A DNA stretch of 64,000 nt from a bacterium HR40. GTDB taxonomy: Bacteria > Pseudomonadota > Alphaproteobacteria > Geminicoccales > Geminicoccaceae. The position numbers were made by a program, and so were the translations under genes. Under the pieces are notes generated by a model. The model searched no databases, was not told the DNA's origin, and was given only the letters and a program-made list of their open reading frames with translations. Below are positions 1-10,162 of the stretch, one piece after another (position 1 is the stretch's first letter; every line of letters starts with the position of its first letter). The stretch is taken from positions 248,001 to 312,000 of the forward strand of contig BEIQ01000003.1 of the NCBI GenBank assembly GCA_002898275.1, given 5' to 3'.

Positions 1-1
1 G

Positions 2-970
2 CGCGAGCGGGGCATGCTCGCCAAGATGGCATCCGAGCTCGAGTTCTACGTCTTCGACGATGACTACCGAACCTGCCGCGACAAGGAATATCGCAACCTG
101 CGCACCGCCGGTTGGTACATCGAGGACTACCACGTCTTCGAGACCACCAAGCGCGAGTCCCTCATGCGGGCCATCCGCAACGGCATGGACAATGCCGGCG
201 TGCCGGTCGAGTTCTCCAAGGGCGAGTGGGGCCCGGGCCAGGAAGAACTCAATCTCGTCTATGCCGAGGCCTTGGAGATGGCCGATCGCCACGTGATCTA
301 CAAAAACGGCGTCAAAGAGATCGCCCACCAGCAGGGCAAGGCCATCACTTTCATGGCCAAGTGGCGGAAAGATCTCGCCGGCAGTTCATGCCACATCCAT
401 ACGAGCCTGTGGTACGCCGACGGCGACAAGCCCGCCTTCACCGACGAACATGGCCACGAGACGGATCTCTTTCGCTGGTTCCTCGGTGGCAATCTGGCTC
501 TCGCCCGCGAGTACTGCGTCTTCCTCGCTCCCTACATCAATTCCTACAAGCGTTTCCAGGCTGGCTCCTTCGCTCCGACCCATATCGTTTGGAGCCGCGA
601 CAACCGCACCGCCGGCTTCCGGATCGTCGGGCATGGGCCCTCGACGCGCATCGAGTGCCGAATGCCCGGTGCCGACGTCAATCCCTATCTCGCCTATGCC
701 GCCCTCATCGCGTCGGGGCTCTATGGCGTCGACCACCGCCTCGACCCAGGTCCGGAGTTCCGCGGCGACGCCTATCGTTCGGGCGAGGTACCCTCTCTGC
801 CCCACACGCTGCGCGAGGCAGCGGAACTGCTCGATCGCTCGCAAGCGATGCGCGAGGCCCTCGGGGATCTCGTGGTCGATCATTACGTTCACGCCGCGCG
901 CTGGGAAGTCTCGGTCTTCGATCAGGTGGTCACCGACTGGGAACTCGTCCGTTATTTCGAGCGTGCCTGA
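2..970 (+). CDS. Glutamine synthetase family protein, 3' part (type III / GlnT-like)
   Basis: The gene enters from the left edge, so its N-terminal part is missing; the frame is open from base 2. The remaining 320 or so residues are the catalytic C-terminal domain of the glutamine synthetase fold. Visible are the EFSKGEWGPGQEE block, the GSSCHIHTSLW segment with metal/ATP-site histidines, and the downstream RIECRMPGADVNPYLA block. The closest families by eye are the alphaproteobacterial type III (GlnT-like) enzymes and gamma-glutamylmethylamide synthetases, which join ammonia or methylamine to glutamate using ATP. Which amine is used cannot be decided from sequence alone. The tenA gene follows after 12 bases and is probably cotranscribed. 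Family assignment is firm, substrate is open. Confidence 0.85.
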   Translation, partial: RERGMLAKMASELEFYVFDDDYRTCRDKEYRNLRTAGWYIEDYHVFETTKRESLMRAIRNGMDNAGVPVEFSKGEWGPGQEELNLVYAEALEMADRHVIYKNGVKEIAHQQGKAITFMAKWRKDLAGSSCHIHTSLWYADGDKPAFTDEHGHETDLFRWFLGGNLALAREYCVFLAPYINSYKRFQAGSFAPTHIVWSRDNRTAGFRIVGHGPSTRIECRMPGADVNPYLAYAALIASGLYGVDHRLDPGPEFRGDAYRSGEVPSLPHTLREAAELLDRSQAMREALGDLVVDHYVHAARWEVSVFDQVVTDWELVRYFERA

Positions 971-982
971 GGGAATGCGGCC

Positions 983-1645
983 GTGTCGTTCGCGCAGCGA
1001 ATGTGGGAGCAGGTGGGCGACATCTATGCCCGCATCATCGACCACCCGTTCAACTGCGAACTGGCAGCTGGCGTCCTCGCGCGCGAACGATTCATCCACT
1101 ATCTGATCCAGGATGCCCACTATCTCGGCTTTTTCGCCCGGGCGCTGGCAGCCGCTGCCGCCCGGGCGCCCACAGCGCCCGGTCAGGTGCTCCTTTCCCA
1201 CTGCGCGCACGATGCCATCGTCGTCGAACGGTCGCTGCACGAGGGCTTCTTTGCCGACTACGGCATCGGCGAGACCGAGTGGCAGGCGACAGCGCCCTCG
1301 CCCACCTGCTTCGCCTATGGCCACTGGCTCGTGTCGGTCGCCCATATCGAAGCCTGGTGCGTCGGTCTCGGGGCGCTGCTCCCCTGCTTTTGGATCTATC
1401 ACGAGGTGGGACGGCATCTCTATCGGATAGCGGTCACGCCCAACCGCTACCAGAAATGGATCGACACCTACGCCGACGAGGCTTTTGCGCGCATCGTGCG
1501 CGAAGTGGCGAGCCTCACCGATGCCGCTTACGAGGGCGCATCCAAGGACGAACAACGCGCGATGCGCGAGGCCTATGTCATGGCCACGCGCCTCGAGTGG
1601 ATGTTTTGGGACGCGGCCTGGCGGCTCGAACGGTGGCCCCTGTGA
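983..1645 (+). CDS. tenA: TenA/thiaminase II family aminopyrimidine aminohydrolase
   Basis: A 220-residue all-helical TenA-family protein. TenA hydrolyses 4-amino-5-aminomethyl-2-methylpyrimidine in thiamin salvage. The residues used by Bacillus TenA are present at the same numbers: Asp44 (in QDAHYL), Cys135 (in LLPCFWIY) and Glu205 (in RLEWMFWD), so the protein is probably catalytically competent. The start is GTG at 983, twelve bases after the glutamine-synthetase-like stop; no ATG lies in frame nearby. No other thiamin gene is in the window, so its pairing with a glutamine synthetase homologue may mean a different amine substrate. That last point is inference. Confidence 0.88.
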   Translation: MSFAQRMWEQVGDIYARIIDHPFNCELAAGVLARERFIHYLIQDAHYLGFFARALAAAAARAPTAPGQVLLSHCAHDAIVVERSLHEGFFADYGIGETEWQATAPSPTCFAYGHWLVSVAHIEAWCVGLGALLPCFWIYHEVGRHLYRIAVTPNRYQKWIDTYADEAFARIVREVASLTDAAYEGASKDEQRAMREAYVMATRLEWMFWDAAWRLERWPL

Positions 1646-1654
1646 GGGCCGGCC

Positions 1655-1900
1655 TCAGGCCATGCCGATGGCCGCCTTGTAGAGCTCGAGCAGTTCCTCC
1701 TGCTCGCCCCGCTCGTGCGGCTTCATGCGTCTCAAGCGGATGAGCTGGCGCATCACCCGCACGTCGAAACCCTCGCTGCGCGCTTCGGCATAGACTTCGC
1801 GAATCTGCTCGAGCAGTTCCCGTTTTTCGTCCTCGAGTCGCTCGATGCGTTCGACAAAGCTCCTGAGCCGGTCACCGGCGATGCCGCCGACATCCGCCAT
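1655..1900 (-). CDS. gapR: GapR family (DUF2312) DNA-binding protein
   Basis: An 81-residue protein matching the DUF2312/GapR family almost from end to end. It has a long charged N-terminal helix (RLRSFVERIERLEDEKREL) followed by the conserved EARSEGFDVRVMRQLIRLRRM block. GapR is an essential alphaproteobacterial nucleoid protein that forms a ring around overtwisted DNA ahead of replication forks and RNA polymerase; that role is known from Caulobacter and is transferred here by homology. The ATG at 1900 has a GGAGAG sequence 8 bases upstream. It converges on tenA, whose stop is 9 bases from its own. A TTGACC box lies upstream in the 1901-1988 spacer, but I see no convincing -10. Confidence 0.9.
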   Translation of the reverse strand: MADVGGIAGDRLRSFVERIERLEDEKRELLEQIREVYAEARSEGFDVRVMRQLIRLRRMKPHERGEQEELLELYKAAIGMA

Positions 1901-1988
1901 CGCTCGTGCTCTCCACGACAGATCCGATCACCCCTTGCACCGGCTCGGACCACCGGGAGTCGGGTCAAGGGTTGGCGCGACAACGACC

Positions 1989-2570
1989 TCAGCCGTCGAG
2001 GCGATCGTACCGCCACACGTAGGCCGGGGGCACGTTCCAGGGCACCGTGCGCACGATCCGGGCCCGGATGCCGAGTTGTCGCGCTGGTACCGGGCAGATG
2101 GGCGAATAGCTGTACTGCAGCATGTGCCCTTGGCCGGCGAGGGCCCGGAAGCCCTGCTCGACGATGGCGCGCTTGAAGGCTTCCGGCATGCCGATCATGG
2201 GAAGGCCCGAGACCACCGTCGACACTTCGCGCACGCCAAGCCGCTCGAGGATCTCGTCGAGGCGGGTGGCATCGCCCTGCACCACCAGCACGCCCGTGAG
2301 GCGCTCGCGCAGATACTCGTAGAGGGCCCGATCGAGCTCCAAAACGACCAGCCGCTCGCGGGGGATGCCGGCCTCGATGAGACCGCTCGTGATCGCTCCG
2401 GTGCCACCGCCGAGCTCGACCACGTACCAGCCGGGCTGCCAAGCTACCTCTTTCGCCACGGAACGCGCGAGCGCGCGCGAGGACGGAATGATCGACCCCA
2501 TCGACCGCGGCGAGCGTAGCCACTGGCGGAAAAAGAGTTCGCTTTCCCTGACCGCCTTGGCGTGTTCCAT
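1989..2570 (-). CDS. pmtA: SAM-dependent methyltransferase, Sinorhizobium-type phospholipid N-methyltransferase (PmtA-like)
   Basis: A 193-residue class I methyltransferase. The opening RQWLRSPRSMGSIIPSS, the SAM motif ELGGGTGAITSGLI, the acidic strand end VVLELD and the VVSGLPMIGMP block match Sinorhizobium-type PmtA enzymes. These methylate phosphatidylethanolamine stepwise to phosphatidylcholine at the membrane. The same fold is shared with KsgA/Erm-like rRNA methyltransferases, but length and the PRSMGSIIPSS signature favour PmtA. The ATG at 2570 has GGAGG five bases upstream, which settles the start although the frame stays open further upstream. A link to phosphatidylcholine or choline metabolism would suit the betaine-type genes near 30 kb, but the loci are far apart. 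Confidence 0.72.
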   Translation of the reverse strand: MEHAKAVRESELFFRQWLRSPRSMGSIIPSSRALARSVAKEVAWQPGWYVVELGGGTGAITSGLIEAGIPRERLVVLELDRALYEYLRERLTGVLVVQGDATRLDEILERLGVREVSTVVSGLPMIGMPEAFKRAIVEQGFRALAGQGHMLQYSYSPICPVPARQLGIRARIVRTVPWNVPPAYVWRYDRLDG

Positions 2571-3292
2571 GCGAACCTCCTCGGCCGCGCTACCTGCCCA
2601 CCGGCAGGGGTTACGACCACACTTCCGGCAGAGCGCCCCCGCGCCCCGGCGGGCGCAACATAGAGGCGAAGCGACCCGGGAGCAAATCCCTGACATCGCG
2701 ATTGTTGCGTTTCCGTTGCGACAGAAGCACGCGCGAAGCGGTTGCCGGGCGAGCGTCGATCGCTCCCGTCCCGACCGGCCAGTGACACCGCCCCCCGGAT
2801 ATCCGGAAAATCGGTCATCCTTCGTGGGTCCGCACCGGGCCCAGGCGACGTGGCGAGCTGCGCCGGCGCCCGCTCGAGAGCATCCCCGCGCGCCCAGCTC
2901 CTCGTCGCACTCGGCAGGGACCGTCGGCCGCGGCTCTGCCGCAAGCGCTGCGACGGCTGCCTTTCCCTCGCGGTCGATCCCGCCACCTGTTGCGCTGCCG
3001 CGCTCGCGCTGCGGGCACGACATCCTCTGGCCGGACTTGGCAAGCCGGAGGTGACGATGTCCAGCGATCGCTCGGGTTCGTCCCATGCCCGGTCATGGCA
3101 CCCGTCGGTGCGGGCGGTCCACCGCTACCGCTGGTTCGGGCTCCATGGCAGGCGTTCGGATCGTACGGAAGCCCGTTCCCGGAGCCCGCGCGCAGCATCG
3201 CTCGCGCCGCACGGTCCAGCGGTGTCGACCGGATCCTGCGGCCGGTTCGCGGCGAATTTCCCGGAACATGGATCCGGTCGCAAAAGCGAGCA
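2571..3292. other. Gene-poor 0.7 kb interval
   Basis: No convincing gene is seen on either strand between the pmtA-like start and the stop of the shikimate-dehydrogenase-like gene. Open frames here are low-complexity, rich in Arg, Ser and Pro, and look like chance frames in GC-rich DNA. A perfect 12-base palindrome, CCGGATATCCGG, sits at 2795-2806. I find no tRNA, RNase P, tmRNA or 6S RNA hallmark. The interval could hold the pmtA-like promoter, a small RNA or a decayed gene; none of these can be shown by reading alone. Confidence 0.5.
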
Positions 3293-4222
3293 TCACGTCA
3301 CCGCTTTCTCGATCTCCGCCGCGGCGACCGCCTCGAGCCGAGCGAATATTTGGGCCATGCGGGCTGCATCGGCCTCTCTCTCGGTAAACAGCCGGAAGGC
3401 TTCGACGGCCTGGAAAATCGCCATGCCCGACCCGTCGATGGCCGGGAGACCGCGGCGGCGCGCCTCCCGCAGGAGAGCCGTCTCGCGGGGAACATAGACG
3501 ATGTCGACCACCCGCAGCGACCCGCGCAAGAGCGCGGGGTCGATCGGTATGCCGGGATGGCCGAGCATGCCCACGGGTGTGGCGTTGATCAGGAGATCGG
3601 CCGAGGCCATGGCCGCTCCTAGGTCGGACACCACCGTCACACGGCCATGCCCGCATCCCGAGAGCCGTTCGGCGAGCGCTGCGGCGCGCGGTTGCACGAT
3701 ATCGAAGAGCCGCAACTCGGCGATACCGAGGCCGAGCAGGGCGTAGGCCACGGCGCAGCCCGCGCCTCCCGCACCGAGCTGCACTGCCTCGAGTCCGGCG
3801 AGATCGCCGAACTCTTCCCGGATCGCGCGCGCGAACCCCGGCGCATCGGTATTGTGCCCGAGCCTCCGTCCGCCTTCGAAAATCACCGTGTTGACGCTGC
3901 CCACCGCGGCCGCCGTCGGCGACAGTTCGTCGAGATGAGGGAGGATAGCCTCCTTGTAGGGATGGGTCACATTGAGCCCGCGAAAGCCGGCCCGCTCCAG
4001 GCAAGCGAGGAAGGTGCCGATCTCCGCCTCGGCCAGCGGTGCGTGCGCGCGATCGAACAGCCGGTAGCACAGCCTCAGGCCTTGCGCCTCTGCCTCCTGC
4101 TCGTGCAGGGCCGGCGTGCGCGACAGGCCGATGTGGCAGCCGAGGAGGCCGAGCAGGATGCACGGCCGATTGCCAAGGGCGGTGCCCGGTGCCAGGCGAT
4201 GGGACGAGGGATCGAGGCTCAT
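3293..4222 (-). CDS. Shikimate/quinate dehydrogenase-like protein (AroE family)
   Basis: About 309 residues of the AroE fold. The substrate domain opens with GCHIGLSRTPALHEQE, followed by the catalytic-lysine motif NVTHPYKE, the paired GHNTDAPGF motif and the Rossmann turn GAGGAGCAVA. The family reduces 3-dehydroshikimate or oxidises quinate/shikimate with NAD(P). The SRTPALHEQE opening resembles the AroE-like/quinate subgroup rather than housekeeping AroE (usual SRSP..HN), and the usual neighbours coaE and dnaQ are absent, so a catabolic or specialised role is likely. I chose the ATG at 4222; an in-frame ATG at 4264 is possible. Neither has a strong ribosome site. The SDR gene upstream is 93 bases away on the same strand. 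Confidence 0.8.
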   Translation of the reverse strand: MSLDPSSHRLAPGTALGNRPCILLGLLGCHIGLSRTPALHEQEAEAQGLRLCYRLFDRAHAPLAEAEIGTFLACLERAGFRGLNVTHPYKEAILPHLDELSPTAAAVGSVNTVIFEGGRRLGHNTDAPGFARAIREEFGDLAGLEAVQLGAGGAGCAVAYALLGLGIAELRLFDIVQPRAAALAERLSGCGHGRVTVVSDLGAAMASADLLINATPVGMLGHPGIPIDPALLRGSLRVVDIVYVPRETALLREARRRGLPAIDGSGMAIFQAVEAFRLFTEREADAARMAQIFARLEAVAAAEIEKAVT

Positions 4223-4315
4223 GGTTGCGAAGGGGAGCGGTGCCCTATGGTCCCCTCGATCCATCGCGAGGATCGCGATCCGAGAGGGTTCGCTCGCGAG
4301 CTCGACGCGTGCCCA

Positions 4316-5017
4316 TCAGAAGGGCTCGAGCCAGGGTCGCAGCACGATCTCGTCGGTCCAGGCGCTGCGATCCTGGGTCGCGAGCTGCCAATAGACCTCG
4401 GCGACTGCCGCGGGATCGAGCAGCGAATCGGACGCGGCTTCGCGCTCCCCGTGGGCGGGCGTGCGGATCGCTCCGTCGAGCACGACATGGACCACATGGA
4501 TTCCCTCGGGGTGGAGTTCGCGGGCCATGCTCTGGCAAAGGCCGCGCAAGGCGAACTTGCCCATGGCGAAAGCAGCCGATCGAGGGAAACCCTTGAGACT
4601 GGCGGTAGCCCCGGTGAACAGGAGGCAGCCGCGACGGCGGGGCAGCATGCGGCGAGCCGCTGCCTGGCCGACGAGGAAACCGCCGAGCGCGCAGATCTCG
4701 ATCGCCCGCCTCGCCCCGGCGTGGTCGAGATCGACGAGCCGGCCCTGCAACCGCAACCCCGCGTTGTAGATGCAGAGATCGAGCTCGCCGAGACGCTCGT
4801 CGACGGTGCGGAAGAGCACCTCCACCATCGCCGGGTCGCTGGCGTCGCAGCTCACCGCCTCGGCTCCGGTCTCGGCGCACAGCGCCTCGAGCTTGCCGAT
4901 GTCGCGGGCCGCGAGAATCAGCCGTACGCCGGCACGGGCCAGACGGCGCGCGAGCGCTGCTCCGAGCCCGGAACCGACGCCGACCACGAGCGCGGTGCGC
5001 GGCAAAAACGGCTGCAC
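4316..5017 (-). CDS. Short-chain dehydrogenase/reductase (SDR)
   Basis: A 233-residue SDR. It shows a nucleotide-binding turn GVGSGLGAALA near residue 13, the NAG motif (IYNAGLRLQG), a catalytic-type Ser segment FTGATAS and a region where the usual YxxxK reads FAMGK. The tyrosine is therefore replaced by phenylalanine (SAAFAMGKFALRG), so classical SDR catalysis is doubtful. The start is GTG at 5017 with GGAGGA six bases upstream. It lies just ahead of the shikimate-dehydrogenase-like gene and probably shares its transcript. It is divergent from the gcv operon. Substrate unknown. Confidence 0.75.
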   Translation of the reverse strand: MQPFLPRTALVVGVGSGLGAALARRLARAGVRLILAARDIGKLEALCAETGAEAVSCDASDPAMVEVLFRTVDERLGELDLCIYNAGLRLQGRLVDLDHAGARRAIEICALGGFLVGQAAARRMLPRRRGCLLFTGATASLKGFPRSAAFAMGKFALRGLCQSMARELHPEGIHVVHVVLDGAIRTPAHGEREAASDSLLDPAAVAEVYWQLATQDRSAWTDEIVLRPWLEPF

Positions 5018-5107
5018 GCTTCCTCCTTCGCCGCCGATCTCGCCCGGCCATGGTGAACGGGTGTCGCCCTGGCTGCAAGCGGTCGTTGCGCCGCAGCGGC
5101 GACCCGG

Positions 5108-5135
5108 TTGACCGCGATGTCGGAATGTGTAGTTT
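5108..5135 (+). promoter_or_regulatory. Predicted sigma-70 promoter of the gcv operon
   Basis: A TTGACC -35 box (5108-5113) and a TAGTTT -10 box (5130-5135) are separated by 16 bases. Transcription would begin about 5142, just before the first riboswitch aptamer. The same TTGACC-16-TAGnTT arrangement precedes the cold-shock gene near 49.5 kb, which supports both calls. Confidence 0.6.
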
Positions 5136-5151
5136 CGGTGGCGGCCGCAAA

Positions 5152-5339
5152 GCGCGCGGGGGAGAGACCGGCGAGCCCACGGAGGCCGCGGCCGGCGCCG
5201 AAGGAGCAACCGCCCCGGAAACTCTCAGGCAGAAGGACCCCGCGCGCGTTGGCCCTCTGGAGAGCGGGTGCTTCGGCACCCCACCGAAGGGGACGGGGGG
5301 GGTTCGCCCCCCGGAATCTCTCAGGTCCGGGACAGAGGG
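5152..5339 (+). promoter_or_regulatory. Tandem glycine riboswitch
   Basis: Two consecutive glycine aptamers precede gcvT. Aptamer 1 spans 5152-5247 and is closed by a perfect 10-bp P1 (5152-5161 with 5238-5247). It holds the conserved GGAGAG, GCCGAAGGAGCAA and AACTCTCAGGCAGAAGGACC segments. A 5-base linker follows. Aptamer 2 spans 5253-5339 with P1 formed by 5253-5258 and 5334-5339; it holds CTGGAGAG, CACCGAAGGGG and AATCTCTCAGGTCCGGGACAG. Glycine-binding tandem riboswitches normally turn gcv genes on when glycine is abundant. No intrinsic terminator is obvious between aptamer 2 and gcvT, so control of translation start is likely. Confidence 0.95.
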
Positions 5340-5389
5340 GGCGTGACGGGTCGATGGGGGCCCGTACGTCTCGAGGAGAAGTCCCGACC

Positions 5390-6508
5390 GTGGCGGATCT
5401 GCTGCGTACTCCGCTGTTCGAGCTGCATCGCGAGCTCGGCGCCCGCATGGCGCCCTTCGCCGGCTTCGAGCTGCCGCTTCACTATGCCTCGGGCATCCTC
5501 GCCGAGCACCGTTTTTGCCGCGAGAGTGCTGCCCTGTTCGATGTCTCCCACATGGGCCAGATCCGCCTCCGCGGGCCGGATGCCGAGGCGGCGCTCGAAC
5601 GTCTCGTGCCCACCGACCTGCGTGGACTGGCTGTGGGCCGCTCGCGCTACACCGTCTTGACCCATGAGCGCGGCGGCATCCTCGACGATCTCATCGTCGG
5701 CCGCGACCCCGATGGTCTCTTCCTCGTCGTCAATGCCGCGAGGCGTGGCTTCGATCTCGCGCACCTGCGCACCCATCTGGAACCCGGCGCGAGGGTCGAA
5801 GAGCTCGCCGAACGCGCGCTTCTCGCGCTGCAAGGACCGAAGGCGGCCGAGGTCCTCGGCCGCCTCGTGCCGCAGGCCATTCGCCTCGTGTTCATGGAGG
5901 CTGGCTGGTTCGATCTCGAGGGCATGCGACTGCGCATCTCCCGGACCGGCTATACCGGCGAGGACGGCTTCGAGATTTCGCTGCCGGCGGAGCAGGCCGT
6001 CGGCTTCGCCCGTCGCCTGCTCGCCCATCCCGAGGTGCGGCCAGCGGGTCTCGGCGCCCGCGATACGCTCAGGTTGGAGGCGGGACTCTGCCTCTACGGC
6101 CACGACATCGACGAGGACACGAGTCCGGTCGAAGCCGGCCTCGCTTGGGTGATCTCCCGACGACGGCGCGAGGCCGGAGACTTCCCCGGAGCATCGGTGA
6201 TCCTGGCCCAGCTGCGCGACGGGCCGCCGCGCCGGCTCGTCGGACTCCTCGTCGAGGATCGCCAACCGGTACGCGAGGGAGCCGCCCTCTACCAGCCCGG
6301 AGCCGGGCCGGTCGGGCGGGTGACGAGCGGGGCTTTCGGGCCGACGGTCGGCCGTCCGATCGCCCTCGCTCTCGTCGCCGCTGCCCACAGCGCTCCCGGT
6401 ACCCGCCTCGAGGCCGAGGTGCGCGGCCGGCGGGTGGCGCTCGTCGTGACCCCTCTACCCTTCGTCCCCCACCGCTACGTCCGAGCCAGGCCAGGAGAGA
6501 ACCGATGA
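5390..6508 (+). CDS. gcvT: Aminomethyltransferase, glycine cleavage T protein
   Basis: T protein of the glycine cleavage system. It releases ammonia from the aminomethyl-lipoyl arm of GcvH and passes the methylene group to tetrahydrofolate. The 372-residue length fits the family, with [22 protein letters not shown] at the N-terminus split into conserved blocks, FDVSHMGQ, the folate-site region [13 protein letters not shown] and the C-terminal [19 protein letters not shown] segment. I chose GTG at 5390, which gives the family's usual N-terminus and has AGGAG 11 bases upstream; an ATG at 5354 would add 12 unlike residues. It is the first gene after the glycine riboswitch and overlaps gcvH by four bases (ATGA). 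Confidence 0.95.
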   Translation: MADLLRTPLFELHRELGARMAPFAGFELPLHYASGILAEHRFCRESAALFDVSHMGQIRLRGPDAEAALERLVPTDLRGLAVGRSRYTVLTHERGGILDDLIVGRDPDGLFLVVNAARRGFDLAHLRTHLEPGARVEELAERALLALQGPKAAEVLGRLVPQAIRLVFMEAGWFDLEGMRLRISRTGYTGEDGFEISLPAEQAVGFARRLLAHPEVRPAGLGARDTLRLEAGLCLYGHDIDEDTSPVEAGLAWVISRRRREAGDFPGASVILAQLRDGPPRRLVGLLVEDRQPVREGAALYQPGAGPVGRVTSGAFGPTVGRPIALALVAAAHSAPGTRLEAEVRGRRVALVVTPLPFVPHRYVRARPGENR

Positions 6509-6879
6509 CCGTGCGCTACACCGAGGAACACGAATGGATCCTCGCCGAGGGAACCACCGGCACCGTCGGGATCACCCATCACGCCCAGCAACAGCTCGGC
6601 GATATCGTCTATGTCGAGCTGCCGGAGGTGGGTCGACGGGTCGCCAAGGGCGAGGCGGTGGCGGTGGTCGAGAGTGTCAAAGCGGCAAGCGAGGTCTATG
6701 CTCCGGCGAGCGGCCGGGTGATCGCGGTCAATGGCGAGCTCGCCGAGCATCCCGAGCTCGTCAACCGCGATCCCGAGGGGGCAGGCTGGTTCTTCCGGCT
6801 CGAACTCGCGGATCCCTCGGAGCTCGAGGGCCTCATGGATGCCGATGCCTATCGCGCCTTTCTCGCCACCCTCGCCTGA
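6505..6879 (+). CDS. gcvH: Glycine cleavage system H protein
   Basis: A 124-residue lipoyl carrier that shuttles the aminomethyl group between GcvP, GcvT and the L protein (dihydrolipoyl dehydrogenase). The lipoylation lysine is Lys59 in the conserved [13 protein letters not shown] segment, and the [12 protein letters not shown] strand pattern is typical. The ATG overlaps the gcvT stop (ATGA), with a GGAGAG ribosome site inside the end of gcvT, so translation is coupled. No L-protein gene is in the window; the cell would use the lipoamide dehydrogenase of another complex. Confidence 0.97.
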   Translation: MTVRYTEEHEWILAEGTTGTVGITHHAQQQLGDIVYVELPEVGRRVAKGEAVAVVESVKAASEVYAPASGRVIAVNGELAEHPELVNRDPEGAGWFFRLELADPSELEGLMDADAYRAFLATLA

Positions 6880-6898
6880 GCCGGCGGAGGATCGCAAC

Positions 6899-9775
<2,877 letters not shown>

Positions 9776-9811
9776 GCGGCTTCCTGCCGGCGGCTTTGGC
9801 GGGATCCGGTC

Positions 9812-10144
9812 CTAGCTGCGCGGCGGATGACCGTGGGTGCGGGCGAAGGCCTCGGAGAAGGCGGCCTGTTGTTCGGGGCTCGCCTCTTTCTGGTAGCGCG
9901 CCTTCCACTCGGCATAGGGCATGCCATAGACGATCTCCCGCGCAGCCTCGTCGTCGAGCGCGATCCCCCGCTCTCGCGCCGCCGCTGCGTACCATTTGGC
10001 GAGGCAGTTGCGGCAGAAGCCCGCGAGGTTCATGAGGTCGATGTTCTGGACATCGGTGCGCTGCCGCAGGTGCGCGATCAGCGCCCGAAAGGCCGCAGCC
10101 TCGAGTTCGGTGCGGGTACGTTCGTCGAGTTCGGGAACCGTCAT
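9812..10144 (-). CDS. DUF1244 family protein
   Basis: A 110-residue protein of the DUF1244 family, recognised from the TDVQNIDLMNLAGFCRNCLAKWY block with two cysteines spaced CxxC, and from the following VYGMPYAEWKARYQKEA segment. The family is common in alpha- and gammaproteobacteria and has no established function; the CxxC suggests metal or redox chemistry (inference). It lies 18 bases downstream of thrS on the same strand and is probably cotranscribed with it. Confidence 0.85.
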   Translation of the reverse strand: MTVPELDERTRTELEAAAFRALIAHLRQRTDVQNIDLMNLAGFCRNCLAKWYAAAARERGIALDDEAAREIVYGMPYAEWKARYQKEASPEQQAAFSEAFARTHGHPPRS

Positions 10145-10162
10145 GGCTTCCCTCCGCAGACA

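Noticed and set aside
5290-5315. G-run followed by C-run before gcvT as an intrinsic terminator
   Set aside because: It is an internal helix of the second glycine aptamer and is not followed by a T-run.
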